A stretch of 64,000 nucleotides of DNA from Alphaproteobacteria bacterium (lineage in GTDB: Bacteria > Pseudomonadota > Alphaproteobacteria > SMXQ01): the NCBI GenBank assembly GCA_009380075.1, contig WHSO01000006.1, positions 21,431-85,430 on the forward strand, in the 5' to 3' direction. A model generated the notes under the pieces. It did not search any database. It saw only the letters and a list, made by a program, of their open reading frames with translations, and had not been told where the DNA came from. Below are positions 28,522 through 38,676 of the stretch, piece by piece. The position numbers were made by a program, and so were the translations under genes. How positions within the stretch are numbered: the first letter of the stretch is position 1; each line of letters begins with the position of its first letter.

Positions 28522-29523
28522 ATGGCCGTTATAATGGACCAGACCACCACGATCCGCCGCACGGCGCTATATCCGCCCATCGAACCCTTTGAAACCGGGA
28601 TGATCGACCTCGACAGCCGGCATCGCATGTATTTCGAGGTGTCCGGCAAGGCCGACGGCGTGCCGGTCGTGTTCCTGCACGGCGGGCCGGGGGCGGGGAC
28701 CCATGCCCACCACCGGCGCTATTTCGATCCGCGCCATTACCGCATCGTGCTGTTCGACCAGCGCGGCGCCGGCCGGTCGGAACCGTTCGGCGAGCTTGCC
28801 GACAACACGACGGCGCATCTCGTCGCCGACATGGAAACGCTGCGCCGGTATCTCGGTGTCGAGCGCTGGCTCCTGTTCGGCGGCTCGTGGGGCTCGACCC
28901 TGGCCTTGGCCTATGCGGAAAGCCATCCGGACCGCGTCATCGGCATGGTCCTGCGCGGCATCTTCCTCGCCCGCGCGTTCGAGGTGGACTGGTTCCTCCA
29001 CGGCATGCGGGCGTTCTTTCCCGAGGCCTGGGATCGCTTCGCCGGTTTCCTGCCGCCGGAGGAGCGCGGCGACCTTCTCACCGGTTACCACCGCCGCTTG
29101 GCCGATCCCGATCCCGAGGTGCATATGCCGGCGGCGCGGGTCTGGAGCACTTATGAAGGCGCCTGCTCGACCCTGCGCCACGATCCGGACATCGAGGCGG
29201 AGTTCGGCGCCTCGCGCACGGCCCTGGGGCTCGCGCGCCTCGAGGCCCATTACTTCGTCAACCGCCTGTTCATGGCGGAGAACCAGTTGATCGACAACAT
29301 CGGCATGGTGTCCGGCATCCCGGCGACGGTGGTGCAGGGACGCTACGACGTGGTCTGCCCGATCCGTTCCGCCGATGAACTGGTGCGTCACTGGCCCGGC
29401 GAGCCTGGCGCCAACGGGCTCGACTACCGAGTCATCGCCGATTCCGGCCATGCGGCTTCCGAACCCGGGACCCGCGCCGCCCTCATCGCCGCCACCGAAC
29501 GCTACAAGGCCCTGATTCCCTGA
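28522..29523 (+). CDS. pip: Prolyl iminopeptidase
   Basis: An alpha/beta-hydrolase peptidase (S33) removing N-terminal proline; 333 aa, or 329 from the ATG at 28534. Landmarks are ALYPPIEPFETGMIDLDSRH at the N-terminus, oxyanion motif HGGPGAG, nucleophile GGSWGSTLAL, the acid in GRYDVVCP and the histidine in DSGHAASEPG. The glutamates of the cap that bind the substrate N-terminus are expected in the YEGACSTL region. Neither start has a good ribosome-binding site. It is divergent from the SNase-like gene, and the promoter must lie in about 100 nt. Confidence 0.93.
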   Translation: MAVIMDQTTTIRRTALYPPIEPFETGMIDLDSRHRMYFEVSGKADGVPVVFLHGGPGAGTHAHHRRYFDPRHYRIVLFDQRGAGRSEPFGELADNTTAHLVADMETLRRYLGVERWLLFGGSWGSTLALAYAESHPDRVIGMVLRGIFLARAFEVDWFLHGMRAFFPEAWDRFAGFLPPEERGDLLTGYHRRLADPDPEVHMPAARVWSTYEGACSTLRHDPDIEAEFGASRTALGLARLEAHYFVNRLFMAENQLIDNIGMVSGIPATVVQGRYDVVCPIRSADELVRHWPGEPGANGLDYRVIADSGHAASEPGTRAALIAATERYKALIP

Positions 29524-29684
29524 GGCCACGGGCCACGGCCGCAGGGGGGCTCCTCGACCGCATGCCTTGCGGCGGGGACGCTCCCTTCCTAGAATGCGGC
29601 GCCTGCACGAGCGGGCAACAACAATGGGGAAAATGGGGGGCGATCTTGGGCGGCGCGACGAGCAGGCTGGAGACCTTTGATTTC

Positions 29685-30206
29685 ATGCGGAATGGGATGG
29701 CGGCGCTCCGCTGCGCCGTGGTCCCCGCGCTGCTGCTCGCAGGCCTTGCGCTGGCCCCGGCGGCACGGGCGCAGGATCCGGAATACCTGATCTTCGGCGC
29801 CGGCGTCTTCGACATGAACGACGACGACACCGCGCCGATGCTCAGCATCGAATTCATCGACGACCGCAAGTGGCTGTGGGAATTCAAGCCGATGACCGGC
29901 TTCTTCCTCAACTTCGACGGTGGCATGTACGCCTACGCGGGCCTCGCCCTCGACTTCCACCTTGGGCGGCGCTTCGTGCTGACGCCGTCGCTGGCGCCGG
30001 GCCTTTACTTTGAAGGCGACAGCAAGGACCTCGGCCATGTGATCGAGTTCCGTTCCTCGATCAAGGCGTCGTGGCAGTTCGACGACAGCTCGCGTGTCGG
30101 TCTCGACCTCAGCCACATCTCCAATGCCGGCCTCGGCAGCCGCAACCCCGGCGCCAACCAGCTCATGGTGATCTATTCGCGACCGCTTGGCGCCGGGGCG
30201 AAGTAG
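29685..30206 (+). CDS. pagL: Lipid A 3-O-deacylase (PagL)
   Basis: An outer-membrane beta-barrel esterase that removes the 3-O-acyl chain of lipid A. The 173-aa precursor has a signal peptide (ALRCAVVPALLLAGLALAPA, cleavage after ARA). The C-terminal catalytic region GLDLSHISNAGLGSRNPGAN contains the PagL His-x-Ser-Asn-x-Gly arrangement, followed by the barrel-closing strand QLMVIYSRPL. The start at 29685 is chosen for the signal peptide; GGAG lies about 12 nt upstream. It is followed by a strong shared terminator before katG. Confidence 0.88.
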   Translation: MRNGMAALRCAVVPALLLAGLALAPAARAQDPEYLIFGAGVFDMNDDDTAPMLSIEFIDDRKWLWEFKPMTGFFLNFDGGMYAYAGLALDFHLGRRFVLTPSLAPGLYFEGDSKDLGHVIEFRSSIKASWQFDDSSRVGLDLSHISNAGLGSRNPGANQLMVIYSRPLGAGAK

Positions 30207-30228
30207 GCTCGACGCCATCGTAAAAAAG

Positions 30229-30256
30229 AAGCCCCGGCGAGCGGTCGCCGGGGCTT
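30229..30256. terminator. Bidirectional intrinsic terminator between pagL and katG
   Basis: A perfect 12-bp stem, AAGCCCCGGCGA (30229-30240) and TCGCCGGGGCTT (30245-30256), with a 4-nt loop. On the minus strand it is followed by CTTTTTTA, a good U-tract for katG. On the plus strand TCTGGTTTCC follows, a weaker tract for pagL. Confidence 0.85.
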
Positions 30257-30281
30257 TCTGGTTTCCTACTTTACGTCGGGA

Positions 30282-32542
<2,261 letters not shown>

Positions 32543-32654
32543 GACATTGTCAATGGGAACGGACCGATGCGGAGATGGGCGCGATGCCTGTGTTCCGCGG
32601 ACCCCGGCGATGGGGATGAAAATCCCTTTCGGGTCTGTGCTATAAGCGGCCCGG

Positions 32655-32731
32655 GCGCCCGTAGCTCAGCCGGATAGAGCACAGGATTCCTAATCCTGGG
32701 GTCGTGGGTTCGAATCCCGCCGGGCGCGCCA
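32655..32731 (+). tRNA. tRNA-Arg (anticodon CCT)
   Basis: A 77-nt cloverleaf. The acceptor GCGCCCG pairs with CGGGCGC, the D arm is GCTC...GAGC, the anticodon stem is CAGGA/TCCTG with loop TTCCTAA (anticodon CCT, reading AGG), and the T arm is GTGGG-TTCGAAT-CCCGC. The discriminator is G with an encoded CCA. A run of six T (about 32765-32770) downstream may help end transcription. I found no second copy of the 3' end that would mark an att site. Confidence 0.96.
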
Positions 32732-32988
32732 TCATCCCGATTGGACGAACGCCATCGTTTCCCGATTTTTTAAGCTTGATGTGAGGGGACACTTAGTATG
32801 GACTCTCGGGGGACCCGGCGGTTAGGGGTGGATAAGGGCAAATAACGGCGGCTGGCTGCGGTGTCCAGGGCAGCGGGGCGCGCACTGCGAATCGTTCTTA
32901 AGCGCCAGTTGCGCGACGACGGCGCCACATAAAATGGAGTCGCCGGGAATCGGCGGAAGCGGCGCAGGCTGGGCGAGTCGGGAAAATG
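32732..32988. other. Non-coding spacer between tRNA-Arg and the phage-like island
   Basis: About 257 nt with no supportable gene. It contains the T-run after the tRNA and a stretch GATGTGAGGGGACACTTAG (about 32778-32796) that could be the scar of an insertion, but no matching repeat was found. I see no integrase remnant in any frame. Confidence 0.4.
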
Positions 32989-33125
32989 GACGACTCAATA
33001 TTCACACCATTAAAGAGTCGTTACGACTCTTTAATCGACGAACGACTCTAAATTCAAGAAAGCGCAGAAAACCGCGCCGACTGGTGAGGTCGGCGCGGTT
33101 TTGAGTAACGGAATATTGAGTCGTC
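32989..33125. repeat. Array of five ACGACTC-WWWAWT sites with 14-bp outer inverted repeats
   Basis: The outer inverted repeats GACGACTCAATATT (32989-33002) and AATATTGAGTCGTC (33112-33125) are perfect. Between them is a 25-bp palindrome, TTAAAGAGTCGT-T-ACGACTCTTTAA (33010-33034), and a further direct copy ACGACTCTAAATTCA (33042-33056). In all, ACGACTC followed by A/T-rich bases occurs five times: forward at 32990, 33023 and 33042; reverse ending at 33021 and 33124. Such an array suggests multiple binding sites for one protein: a transposase at a Mu-like phage end, a repressor, or an initiator. Confidence 0.6.
33068..33102. terminator. Bidirectional terminator inside the repeat array
   Basis: AAAACCGCGCCGAC (33068-33081) pairs with GTCGGCGCGGTTTT (33089-33102), a 14-bp perfect stem with loop TGGTGAG. 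The A-tract and T-tract lie on both sides, so it can end transcription from the tRNA side (plus) and from the repressor operon (minus), whose last gene stops at 33152. Confidence 0.75.
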
Positions 33126-33151
33126 GATGCCCGATTAAACGGGCCTTGTCA

Positions 33152-33517
33152 TCAGGGGCGGGCGCGCCACGCCGCGATCCGCACCAGCTGCTCGATCTGG
33201 CAGCCTTCGCCGTGCGGCACCATCAGATTCACGATGACGTTGTTATCCCCAATGACGACGGTGGCCCGCGCGCCGCCGACGGCGGGCGAGCGCGCCCCGG
33301 CGCCCGGGCCCCCTTCGCCGTCTTGCCCTGGCTTCTGTTCGCCCGGCACCAGGTCATCGAGCAGTGCCTGCATGCGGGTTCGCCTCACATCCAGAGATTC
33401 AGCCATAGTGCCCCCACTGCCTTGCGGCTCGGCCGGTTGAACTTCTCCCACGGTGTCAGGGTCGCTCCCGCGAATTAACAGTTCGTAAACGAGCCGCAGA
33501 CTCAGGGGTGCCGCCAT
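33152..33517 (-). CDS. Hypothetical protein downstream of phage repressor
   Basis: A 121-aa protein starting MAAPLSLRLVYELLIRG, with a Gly/Ala/Pro-rich middle (GGPGAGARSPAVGGARA) and a C-terminal half containing VVIGDNNVIVNLMVP. I recognise no family. It begins 11 nt after the stop of the XRE repressor and ends just before the bidirectional terminator at 33068-33102, so it is probably the second gene of that operon. The arrangement and frame coherence support it as real, but there is no independent evidence of function. Confidence 0.55.
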   Translation of the reverse strand: MAAPLSLRLVYELLIRGSDPDTVGEVQPAEPQGSGGTMAESLDVRRTRMQALLDDLVPGEQKPGQDGEGGPGAGARSPAVGGARATVVIGDNNVIVNLMVPHGEGCQIEQLVRIAAWRARP

Positions 33518-33528
33518 GTCGATGGCTC

Positions 33529-34029
33529 CTATTCCAGGGCGTCCAGGAGTTCGAGCAGCCGGGCCGCGGAATCGGCCTTAGCCTGGCCGCCGGCGGGGGG
33601 CTCCAGCAGCTCGGCGTAAAGATGGGCGATCCAGAGGGCCTTTCTCTCCGGGGTCATCGTCCGGCCGACCTTGGACAAATGCCCCTCAAGCATCCCGATC
33701 GCGTTCACCAGGACGCCGTGGTCAACGGAATTGGCGCCCCGTCCGGCTGCAGCGCGCTCGGCCTGGGCCGCGCTCAGCGTGCCGCCCATCAGCTCGAAAG
33801 CCGCCAGCGCCTTGGCGTCGTCCGTATCCTTCAGCCGCTGCCATAGGAGCGGGAAGAGGGGTTCCCCCGTCACAGCCGAGAGACGTGCCAAAAAATCAAC
33901 GTCGGGGGTGCTCTCCCCGCGCTCGTACATACCCAGGGTATTGGGGTGAATGCCCACATCAGGCGCGAAGTCTTTGATCGACTTGCCGGTTTTAGTACGT
34001 GCCTCGCGGATGAGGTCGCCCAAGGTCAT
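33529..34029 (-). CDS. XRE-family phage-type repressor
   Basis: A 166-aa regulator with an N-terminal Cro/CI helix-turn-helix (LGDLIREARTKTGKSIKDFA, HPNTLGMYERGESTPDVDFL) and an alpha-helical C-terminal part likely used for oligomerisation. No serine-lysine autocleavage domain is visible, so it resembles non-cleavable repressors. It is divergent from the Ner-like gene at 34090, with 60 nt between the starts: the c/ner lysis-lysogeny switch layout of transposable phages. The ribosome-binding site GAGGTTAAC precedes ATG 34029. Confidence 0.85.
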   Translation of the reverse strand: MTLGDLIREARTKTGKSIKDFAPDVGIHPNTLGMYERGESTPDVDFLARLSAVTGEPLFPLLWQRLKDTDDAKALAAFELMGGTLSAAQAERAAAGRGANSVDHGVLVNAIGMLEGHLSKVGRTMTPERKALWIAHLYAELLEPPAGGQAKADSAARLLELLDALE

Positions 34030-34052
34030 GTGCTGTTAACCTCGTTCTTGTG

Positions 34053-34081
34053 TTGACTCGATACAAAGACTTGGGTTATCA
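34053..34081 (+). promoter_or_regulatory. Promoter of the Ner-like gene (probably leaderless)
   Basis: The -35 is TTGACT (34053-34058), followed by a 17-nt spacer and the -10 TTATCA (34076-34081). Transcription would start at about 34088-34090, directly at the ATG at 34090, giving a leaderless mRNA as seen for some phage regulators. The divergent repressor promoter and operators must overlap the same 60 nt. Confidence 0.5.
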
Positions 34082-34089
34082 TCCGCTCC

Positions 34090-34413
34090 ATGCAAATTAA
34101 CACCTTAATCAATGACATCCCAAAAAAGCCCGCCCTACGGCGGGAGTGGATCAAGTACCAGTTCCGCCTGCGCGGCTATTCGGTGCACGCATTCGCGGAG
34201 AGCATCGGCGTCCGGCCCCCGGCGGTCTCGAACGCCTTCTGGAAGCCTTCGAGCCACATCCAGCAGGAGATAGCCGACTTCCTGGGCATCCCGCCGGGGG
34301 TGCTGTTCCCGGAGTTCTACACCGACGACGGCCGCCTGATCCCAGGGACGAAACCTCGCAACCGTAGCCGCAAGCCGACGAAGAGTCACCGTTCAAAAGG
34401 ACGGGCGGCATGA
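34090..34413 (+). CDS. Ner/Nlp-like winged-helix regulator
   Basis: A 107-aa protein with one HTH domain: the region ALRREWIKYQFRLRGYSVHA, AFAESIGVRPPAVSNAF and HIQQEIADFLGIPPGVLFPE. The ending GIPPGVLFPEFY matches the Ner/Nlp pattern (G-x-x-P-x-x-[IVL]-[WF]-P) of Mu Ner and host Nlp proteins. The C-terminal 30 residues are Lys/Arg-rich. In Mu, ner is the first rightward gene and shuts off the repressor promoter. The next small frame overlaps its stop as ATGA. Confidence 0.75.
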   Translation: MQINTLINDIPKKPALRREWIKYQFRLRGYSVHAFAESIGVRPPAVSNAFWKPSSHIQQEIADFLGIPPGVLFPEFYTDDGRLIPGTKPRNRSRKPTKSHRSKGRAA

Positions 34414-34580
34414 ACACGGCGGCGGCCTTCCTTGACACTCTTCGCCGGGGAGCAGCGACCCCGGCAAGGCCCTGCGCGGCGGGCGTGTGCCGCGCACGCT
34501 TACCTGCCCAAAAATCCATGGGCGGTTCCTCTCCGACACTTGAACCCCCGATCCGGCTGAGGGAAGGGGGGTTCGCCTGA
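34410..34580 (+). CDS. Small hypothetical protein after the Ner-like gene
   Basis: A 56-aa frame, MNTAAAFLDTLRRGAATPAR onward, ending EGGFA. Its ATG overlaps the stop of the Ner-like gene (ATGA), suggesting translational coupling. It has no recognisable domain and an unremarkable composition (Ala, Arg, Pro-rich). In an intact transposable phage the transposase A gene would be expected in this region, but the island ends about 70 nt later at galE. It could be a real early phage gene or a chance frame. Confidence 0.35.
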   Translation: MNTAAAFLDTLRRGAATPARPCAAGVCRARLPAQKSMGGSSPTLEPPIRLREGGFA

Positions 34581-34652
34581 AATAAGCAGGAATACCCCCA
34601 AGGCGCCCGCAGCGGGCACGGCAGATATCGTCGGAAGTCGGATTAGCGGCGT

Positions 34653-35651
34653 TCAGGTCTTCGCCACCCGGCTCCCGTTGCGGCGGTGCCACGCCACGGC
34701 GGTCGTGACGATCGTGTCGATATCCGACATCTCCGGCTGCCAGCCCAGCTCGCGCCGTGCTTTCGATGCGTCGGCAATGAGCATGGGCGGGTCCCCGGCG
34801 CGGCGCGGGCCGATCCGGAAGGGCCGCTCCGATCCGCAGGCGCGGGCGACGGCGGCGGCGATCTCGAGCACCGTGGTGCCTTGTCCGGTGCCGAGGTTGA
34901 AGGCATGAAAGCCCGACCGGCCGAGGATCCATTCTCCAGCCAGAACATGGGCCCGCGCCAGGTCATCGACATGGATGTAATCGCGCACCGCACTGCCGTC
35001 GCGGGTATCGAAATCGTTGCCGAAGACGGTGAACGGCTGGTTGTCCGACAGCGCGCCGGCGATGGCGAGCGGAATGGCATGGGTTTCGGGCTCGTGGCAT
35101 TCGCCGATGTCGCCCTCGGCGTCGCAGCCCGCGGCGTTGAAGTAGCGCAGCGCCACGCTGGCGAGTCCGTAGGCCGGCGCGAAGTCCGCGAGCATGCGTT
35201 CGATCACGAGCTTCGACCAGCCGTAGGGATTGACCGGCCATTGCGGATGGTGCTCTCCGATCGGGATGTGCTTGGGAACGCCGTAGGTCGCGCAGGTGCT
35301 TGAGAAGATGAGCTTGGAGACGCCGCCCGCCCGCATGCGCTCCAGCAAGGTGAAGGTGCCGAGGCAGTTGTTGCGGTAATAGAGCTCGGGCTCCTTGACC
35401 GATTCCTCCACATAGGCGAAGGCCGCAAAATGCGCGACGAGGTCGGGCTTGTAGGCGGCAAGCGCCGCATCCACGGCGGCGGCGTCGGCGATATCGCCGT
35501 CGACCAGCGGTCCCCACTTCACCGCCTCGGCATGCCCGCGCGACAGGTTGTCGAAGGTCACGACTTTCCACCCGGCACGCGCGAAGGCCTTGCAGCAATG
35601 CGACCCGACATAGCCGGCACCGCCCGTCACCAGGATCGTTCGCTCGCTCAC
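34653..35651 (-). CDS. galE: UDP-glucose 4-epimerase
   Basis: An extended SDR enzyme (332 aa) interconverting UDP-glucose and UDP-galactose for surface polysaccharide. The NAD motif is TGGAGYVGSH, the catalytic serine is in FSSTCATYG, and the YxxxK pair is in NPYGWSKLVIE. The C-terminal substrate region DYIHVDDLARAH and FNLGTGQGTTVLE is typical of GalE. The start is GTG at 35651, with a weak GGAT upstream. It borders the phage-like island directly, and the stop side has no visible terminator. Confidence 0.95.
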   Translation of the reverse strand: MSERTILVTGGAGYVGSHCCKAFARAGWKVVTFDNLSRGHAEAVKWGPLVDGDIADAAAVDAALAAYKPDLVAHFAAFAYVEESVKEPELYYRNNCLGTFTLLERMRAGGVSKLIFSSTCATYGVPKHIPIGEHHPQWPVNPYGWSKLVIERMLADFAPAYGLASVALRYFNAAGCDAEGDIGECHEPETHAIPLAIAGALSDNQPFTVFGNDFDTRDGSAVRDYIHVDDLARAHVLAGEWILGRSGFHAFNLGTGQGTTVLEIAAAVARACGSERPFRIGPRRAGDPPMLIADASKARRELGWQPEMSDIDTIVTTAVAWHRRNGSRVAKT

Positions 35652-35905
35652 GCCGGTATCCTGCCCTTCTCCATCCGTTGCCGGAAACAGCCGATCGTCT
35701 TCCGCCGGCTGTCCTCCGGCTTCCCGAAACCGCTATAACCCGTATCCCTGCCGGGCACAACGAAGACCCGGGGCCCTTCATTTGGACCGCGGGCGTGCAG
35801 TGTATCCCGGCTGCTGTTGGTCGAGGGAACCGGACGAACGTTAGTATCGCATCATTGAGCTTTTCTTAACGGCGGGACACGCGCGCAGGTTGTCAGAGGG
35901 GCGAG

Positions 35906-36763
35906 TCACGTCTTCTCGCAGACGAAGACCTTTTCACCGAAGGTGAAGCCGAAGCGGATCGCGTCCGCGCCCTCGCCAGTGAATTCGCGCAAGGCGAAGC
36001 CCGCATCGCGCACGCGGTCGCGGAAATCGGCGCCGTAGCGCCGCACGTGGTCCTTCTGTCCGAAATGCAGCTCGCGCGTGCCGGGATCGCGGACCTGTGG
36101 GTCCTCGTAGGTCCGGCGGCAACCCTCGGCCAGCGGCACCATCGCTACCAGACGCCCGCCGGGCATGAGCACCCGGCGGATCTCCGCGAGCGCCCGGCGG
36201 TCGTCCACGTGTTCGAGCACGTGGGAACACAGCACCGTGTCGAAGGTCCCGTCGGGCACATCCATGTTTTCGATATCGAGCTGGATATCGGCGGTCGGGT
36301 CGGCGATGTCGGCGGAGACGTAGAGCAGGCAGGACTGGCGCAGGGTGGTCGCGATCAGCGGCTCGGGCGCGAAATGCAGAAGCGCCTTCGCCTCCCGCAG
36401 GATGCCGTGGGAGCGGTCGACGTAAGCCAGCAGGCGGTGGCGCTCGAGCGCGCCGCAACAGGGGCAGCGCGCTTCCGGCCGCGGCGGCAGCCCGAACGGC
36501 AGGAAACGTCCCGCGAAGCCGCAGAGCGGACAGACGTGGTCGTGGCGCGGCTCCAGACTGGCGAGGATGCTGAGCGCATAGTCGTCGTCGACGCAGGCCT
36601 CCCCCGATACCAGGTATCGGGCGAGGCGAAGGCGCCGCTTGCCCCTCCGGACGGCCGCGATGGCCTTCGCCGCGGCCCGCCCGCGTGCGTTCCGGGCGGC
36701 GGCGGCCGTGGTCCGGAGGACACCGCTCAGCAGGGGCAATCGTTCGAAGTTCCGTTCGACCAT
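35906..36763 (-). CDS. Zinc-ribbon SAM methyltransferase
   Basis: A 285-aa protein. The N-terminal 60 residues are basic. Next comes a cysteine cluster, CPLCGF...[15 protein letters not shown] (probable zinc ribbon), and then a methyltransferase domain with an atypical motif I (LLHFAPEP) and the usual [20 protein letters not shown]. The RHR after the second CxxC is a family trait. Such proteins are often encoded among glycan genes, which fits galE nearby (255 nt away, same strand). The ATG at 36763 follows GGGAAG; a GTG at 36772 is the alternative. Confidence 0.82.
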   Translation of the reverse strand: MVERNFERLPLLSGVLRTTAAAARNARGRAAAKAIAAVRRGKRRLRLARYLVSGEACVDDDYALSILASLEPRHDHVCPLCGFAGRFLPFGLPPRPEARCPCCGALERHRLLAYVDRSHGILREAKALLHFAPEPLIATTLRQSCLLYVSADIADPTADIQLDIENMDVPDGTFDTVLCSHVLEHVDDRRALAEIRRVLMPGGRLVAMVPLAEGCRRTYEDPQVRDPGTRELHFGQKDHVRRYGADFRDRVRDAGFALREFTGEGADAIRFGFTFGEKVFVCEKT

Positions 36764-36931
36764 GACGCGCACTTCCCATCCCAGGCCAGGGGCGAAACGG
36801 GCCTGTTTTTCCCAGATGGTGAGTTAGGACAGGCCGTCTCCCGGGATAGTTCCCCGCATCCTGCGCCGGTTGCCCGGTGCGGTCCCGGTGCGCTAACGTT
36901 GGCACCCACCAACCGATGGCGACCCCTCACC

Positions 36932-37522
36932 ATGTTCCAACGTCTTGCCGCAGTCCTCGCTTCGCTCCTCGTCACTTTTGGCCTTACCATCGCCCCTATG
37001 TCCACCGCCACCGCCGCCGATAACGCACCACGCGTCAGGCTCACCACCAACATGGGCGCCATCGTCCTCGAGCTCGATGCCGCGCGCGCGCCCAAGACGG
37101 TGGAGAACTTCCTCACCTACGTCCGCGCCGGGTTCTACGACGGCACCATCTTCCACCGCGTCATCCGCGGCTTCATGATCCAGGGCGGCGGCATGGTGCC
37201 GGGGCTGGAGCGCAAGCCGACGCGCGGGCCGATCCCCAACGAGGCCGACAACGGGCTGAAGAATGTCGCCGGCACCATCGCCATGGCGCGCACCGGCGAC
37301 CCGCATTCGGCGACGGCGCAGTTCTTCATCAACACCGTCGACAACCGGGCCCTCGATCATCGGGACAAGTCGCCGCAGGGCTGGGGCTATACCGTCTTCG
37401 GCCGCGTCATCGAGGGCATGGACGTGGTGCGCATCATCGAGGGCGGGCCGACGGGGCCGTCCGCCGGCTTCATGGACGTGCCGACGTCCGACGTGATCAT
37501 CACCAAGGCGGAAATTCTCTAG
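36932..37522 (+). CDS. Periplasmic cyclophilin-type peptidyl-prolyl isomerase
   Basis: A 196-aa exported PPIase. The signal peptide ([20 protein letters not shown], cleavage after ATAA) is followed by the cyclophilin domain: [15 protein letters not shown] with the catalytic arginine, [20 protein letters not shown] and [15 protein letters not shown]. It accelerates folding of envelope proteins. Its TAG stop shares CTAG with the convergent aldo/keto reductase gene (37519-37522). Confidence 0.93.
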   Translation: MFQRLAAVLASLLVTFGLTIAPMSTATAADNAPRVRLTTNMGAIVLELDAARAPKTVENFLTYVRAGFYDGTIFHRVIRGFMIQGGGMVPGLERKPTRGPIPNEADNGLKNVAGTIAMARTGDPHSATAQFFINTVDNRALDHRDKSPQGWGYTVFGRVIEGMDVVRIIEGGPTGPSAGFMDVPTSDVIITKAEIL

Positions 37523-38496
37523 ATCCCCAGCGCCTTGAGCTGCCCTTCCGGGTAGCGGGTGCCGCGGGCGGCATCGTCGGGGAAGGCGGCGCCGAGGCGC
37601 GCGACCTCGTCGGCGCTGAGAGCAACGTCGGCGGCGGCCGCATTCTCGGCGACATGGGCGGGCCGATGCCCGCCGGGAATCGACACCACCCCTTGGGCCG
37701 CGAGCCACGCCAGGGCGATCTGGGCCGGCGTCGCGCCCCTGGCCTTCGCGATCTCCCGGACCGTGCCGAGGAGTGCGAGGTTATGGTCGAAGTTCTCGGG
37801 CGCGTAGCGCGGCATGTCGCGACGGCGGTCCTTGGCGTGGAGGTCGTCGGGGCTGGCGAAGCGGCCGGTCAGGAACCCGCGGCCGAGCGGCGCATAGGCG
37901 ACGAAGGCGATGCCGAGGTCGCGGCAGGTCGGCAGGATGTCCGCTTCCGGGAACCGCGACCACAGCGAGTATTCCGTCTGCAGCGCGGCGATGGGATGCG
38001 TTGCGTGGGCGCGGCGGATGGTGGCGGGGCCCGCCTCCGACAGGCCGAGCGCGCGGACCTTGCCGGCCTCGACCAGACGGGCCATGGCGCCGACGGTCTC
38101 CTCGATCGGCGTGTCGGGATCGACCCGGTGCTGGTAGAACACGTCGATGACGTCGGTCTGAAGGCGGTGGAGGCAGGCGTCGGCCGCCTCGGCCACGTAT
38201 TCCGGCCGGCCGTTCACCGCGCGGCGCCCGTCGGGGTAGCGGATGTTGCCGAACTTGGTGGCGAGGATGACCTTGTCGCGCCGGCCCCGGAGGGCGCGGC
38301 CGAGGAATTCCTCGTTCTTGCCGTCGGCATAGGCGTCGGAGGTATCGAGGAAATTGGCGCCGGCGTCGATGGCCGCGTCGATGGCCTTCAGGTTCTCGGT
38401 CTCGTCGGGCGGCGAATAGATCGGCGTCATGCCCATGCAGCCGAGCCCGATGACGGGCACCCGCACAAGGGTTGCTTTTAGTTGAATGCTTTTCAT
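37519..38496 (-). CDS. Aldo/keto reductase
   Basis: A 325-aa NADPH-dependent (beta/alpha)8 oxidoreductase. The catalytic tetrad is readable: Asp and Tyr in [18 protein letters not shown], Lys in ILATKFGN and His in VFYQHRVDP. The NADP-binding C-terminus is [18 protein letters not shown]. The sequence [13 protein letters not shown] places it in the AKR13-like/YakC group. The ATG at 38496 has GGAGA upstream. It is divergent from malate synthase; the substrate is unknown. Confidence 0.92.
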   Translation of the reverse strand: MKSIQLKATLVRVPVIGLGCMGMTPIYSPPDETENLKAIDAAIDAGANFLDTSDAYADGKNEEFLGRALRGRRDKVILATKFGNIRYPDGRRAVNGRPEYVAEAADACLHRLQTDVIDVFYQHRVDPDTPIEETVGAMARLVEAGKVRALGLSEAGPATIRRAHATHPIAALQTEYSLWSRFPEADILPTCRDLGIAFVAYAPLGRGFLTGRFASPDDLHAKDRRRDMPRYAPENFDHNLALLGTVREIAKARGATPAQIALAWLAAQGVVSIPGGHRPAHVAENAAAADVALSADEVARLGAAFPDDAARGTRYPEGQLKALGI

Positions 38497-38676
38497 CGCA
38501 GGTCTCCGCTTGGTCGGTGGTGGATGGGCGGGACGCGTGCTGAACGAAAACGCCGTTGCGGCCGGATTCCCGATTGATTTCAATTCGTTGCGACCCTGCT
38601 CGGCGCGCTGGAAATCGGGTTTCGTTCTGTTATGTTACGTCAGAATTATACAGAAAAATCAACGGGAGACGACAAA

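Noticed and set aside
32989..33125. Miniature inverted-repeat transposable element
   Set aside because: The 14-bp ends are perfect, but no target-site duplication is visible on either side, and the internal copies of the same motif fit multiple protein-binding sites better.
32655..34640. tRNA-Arg as an integration site with attL/attR duplication
   Set aside because: No second copy of the tRNA 3' end was found by eye up to galE, and no integrase is present. The Mu-like reading does not need a tRNA target.
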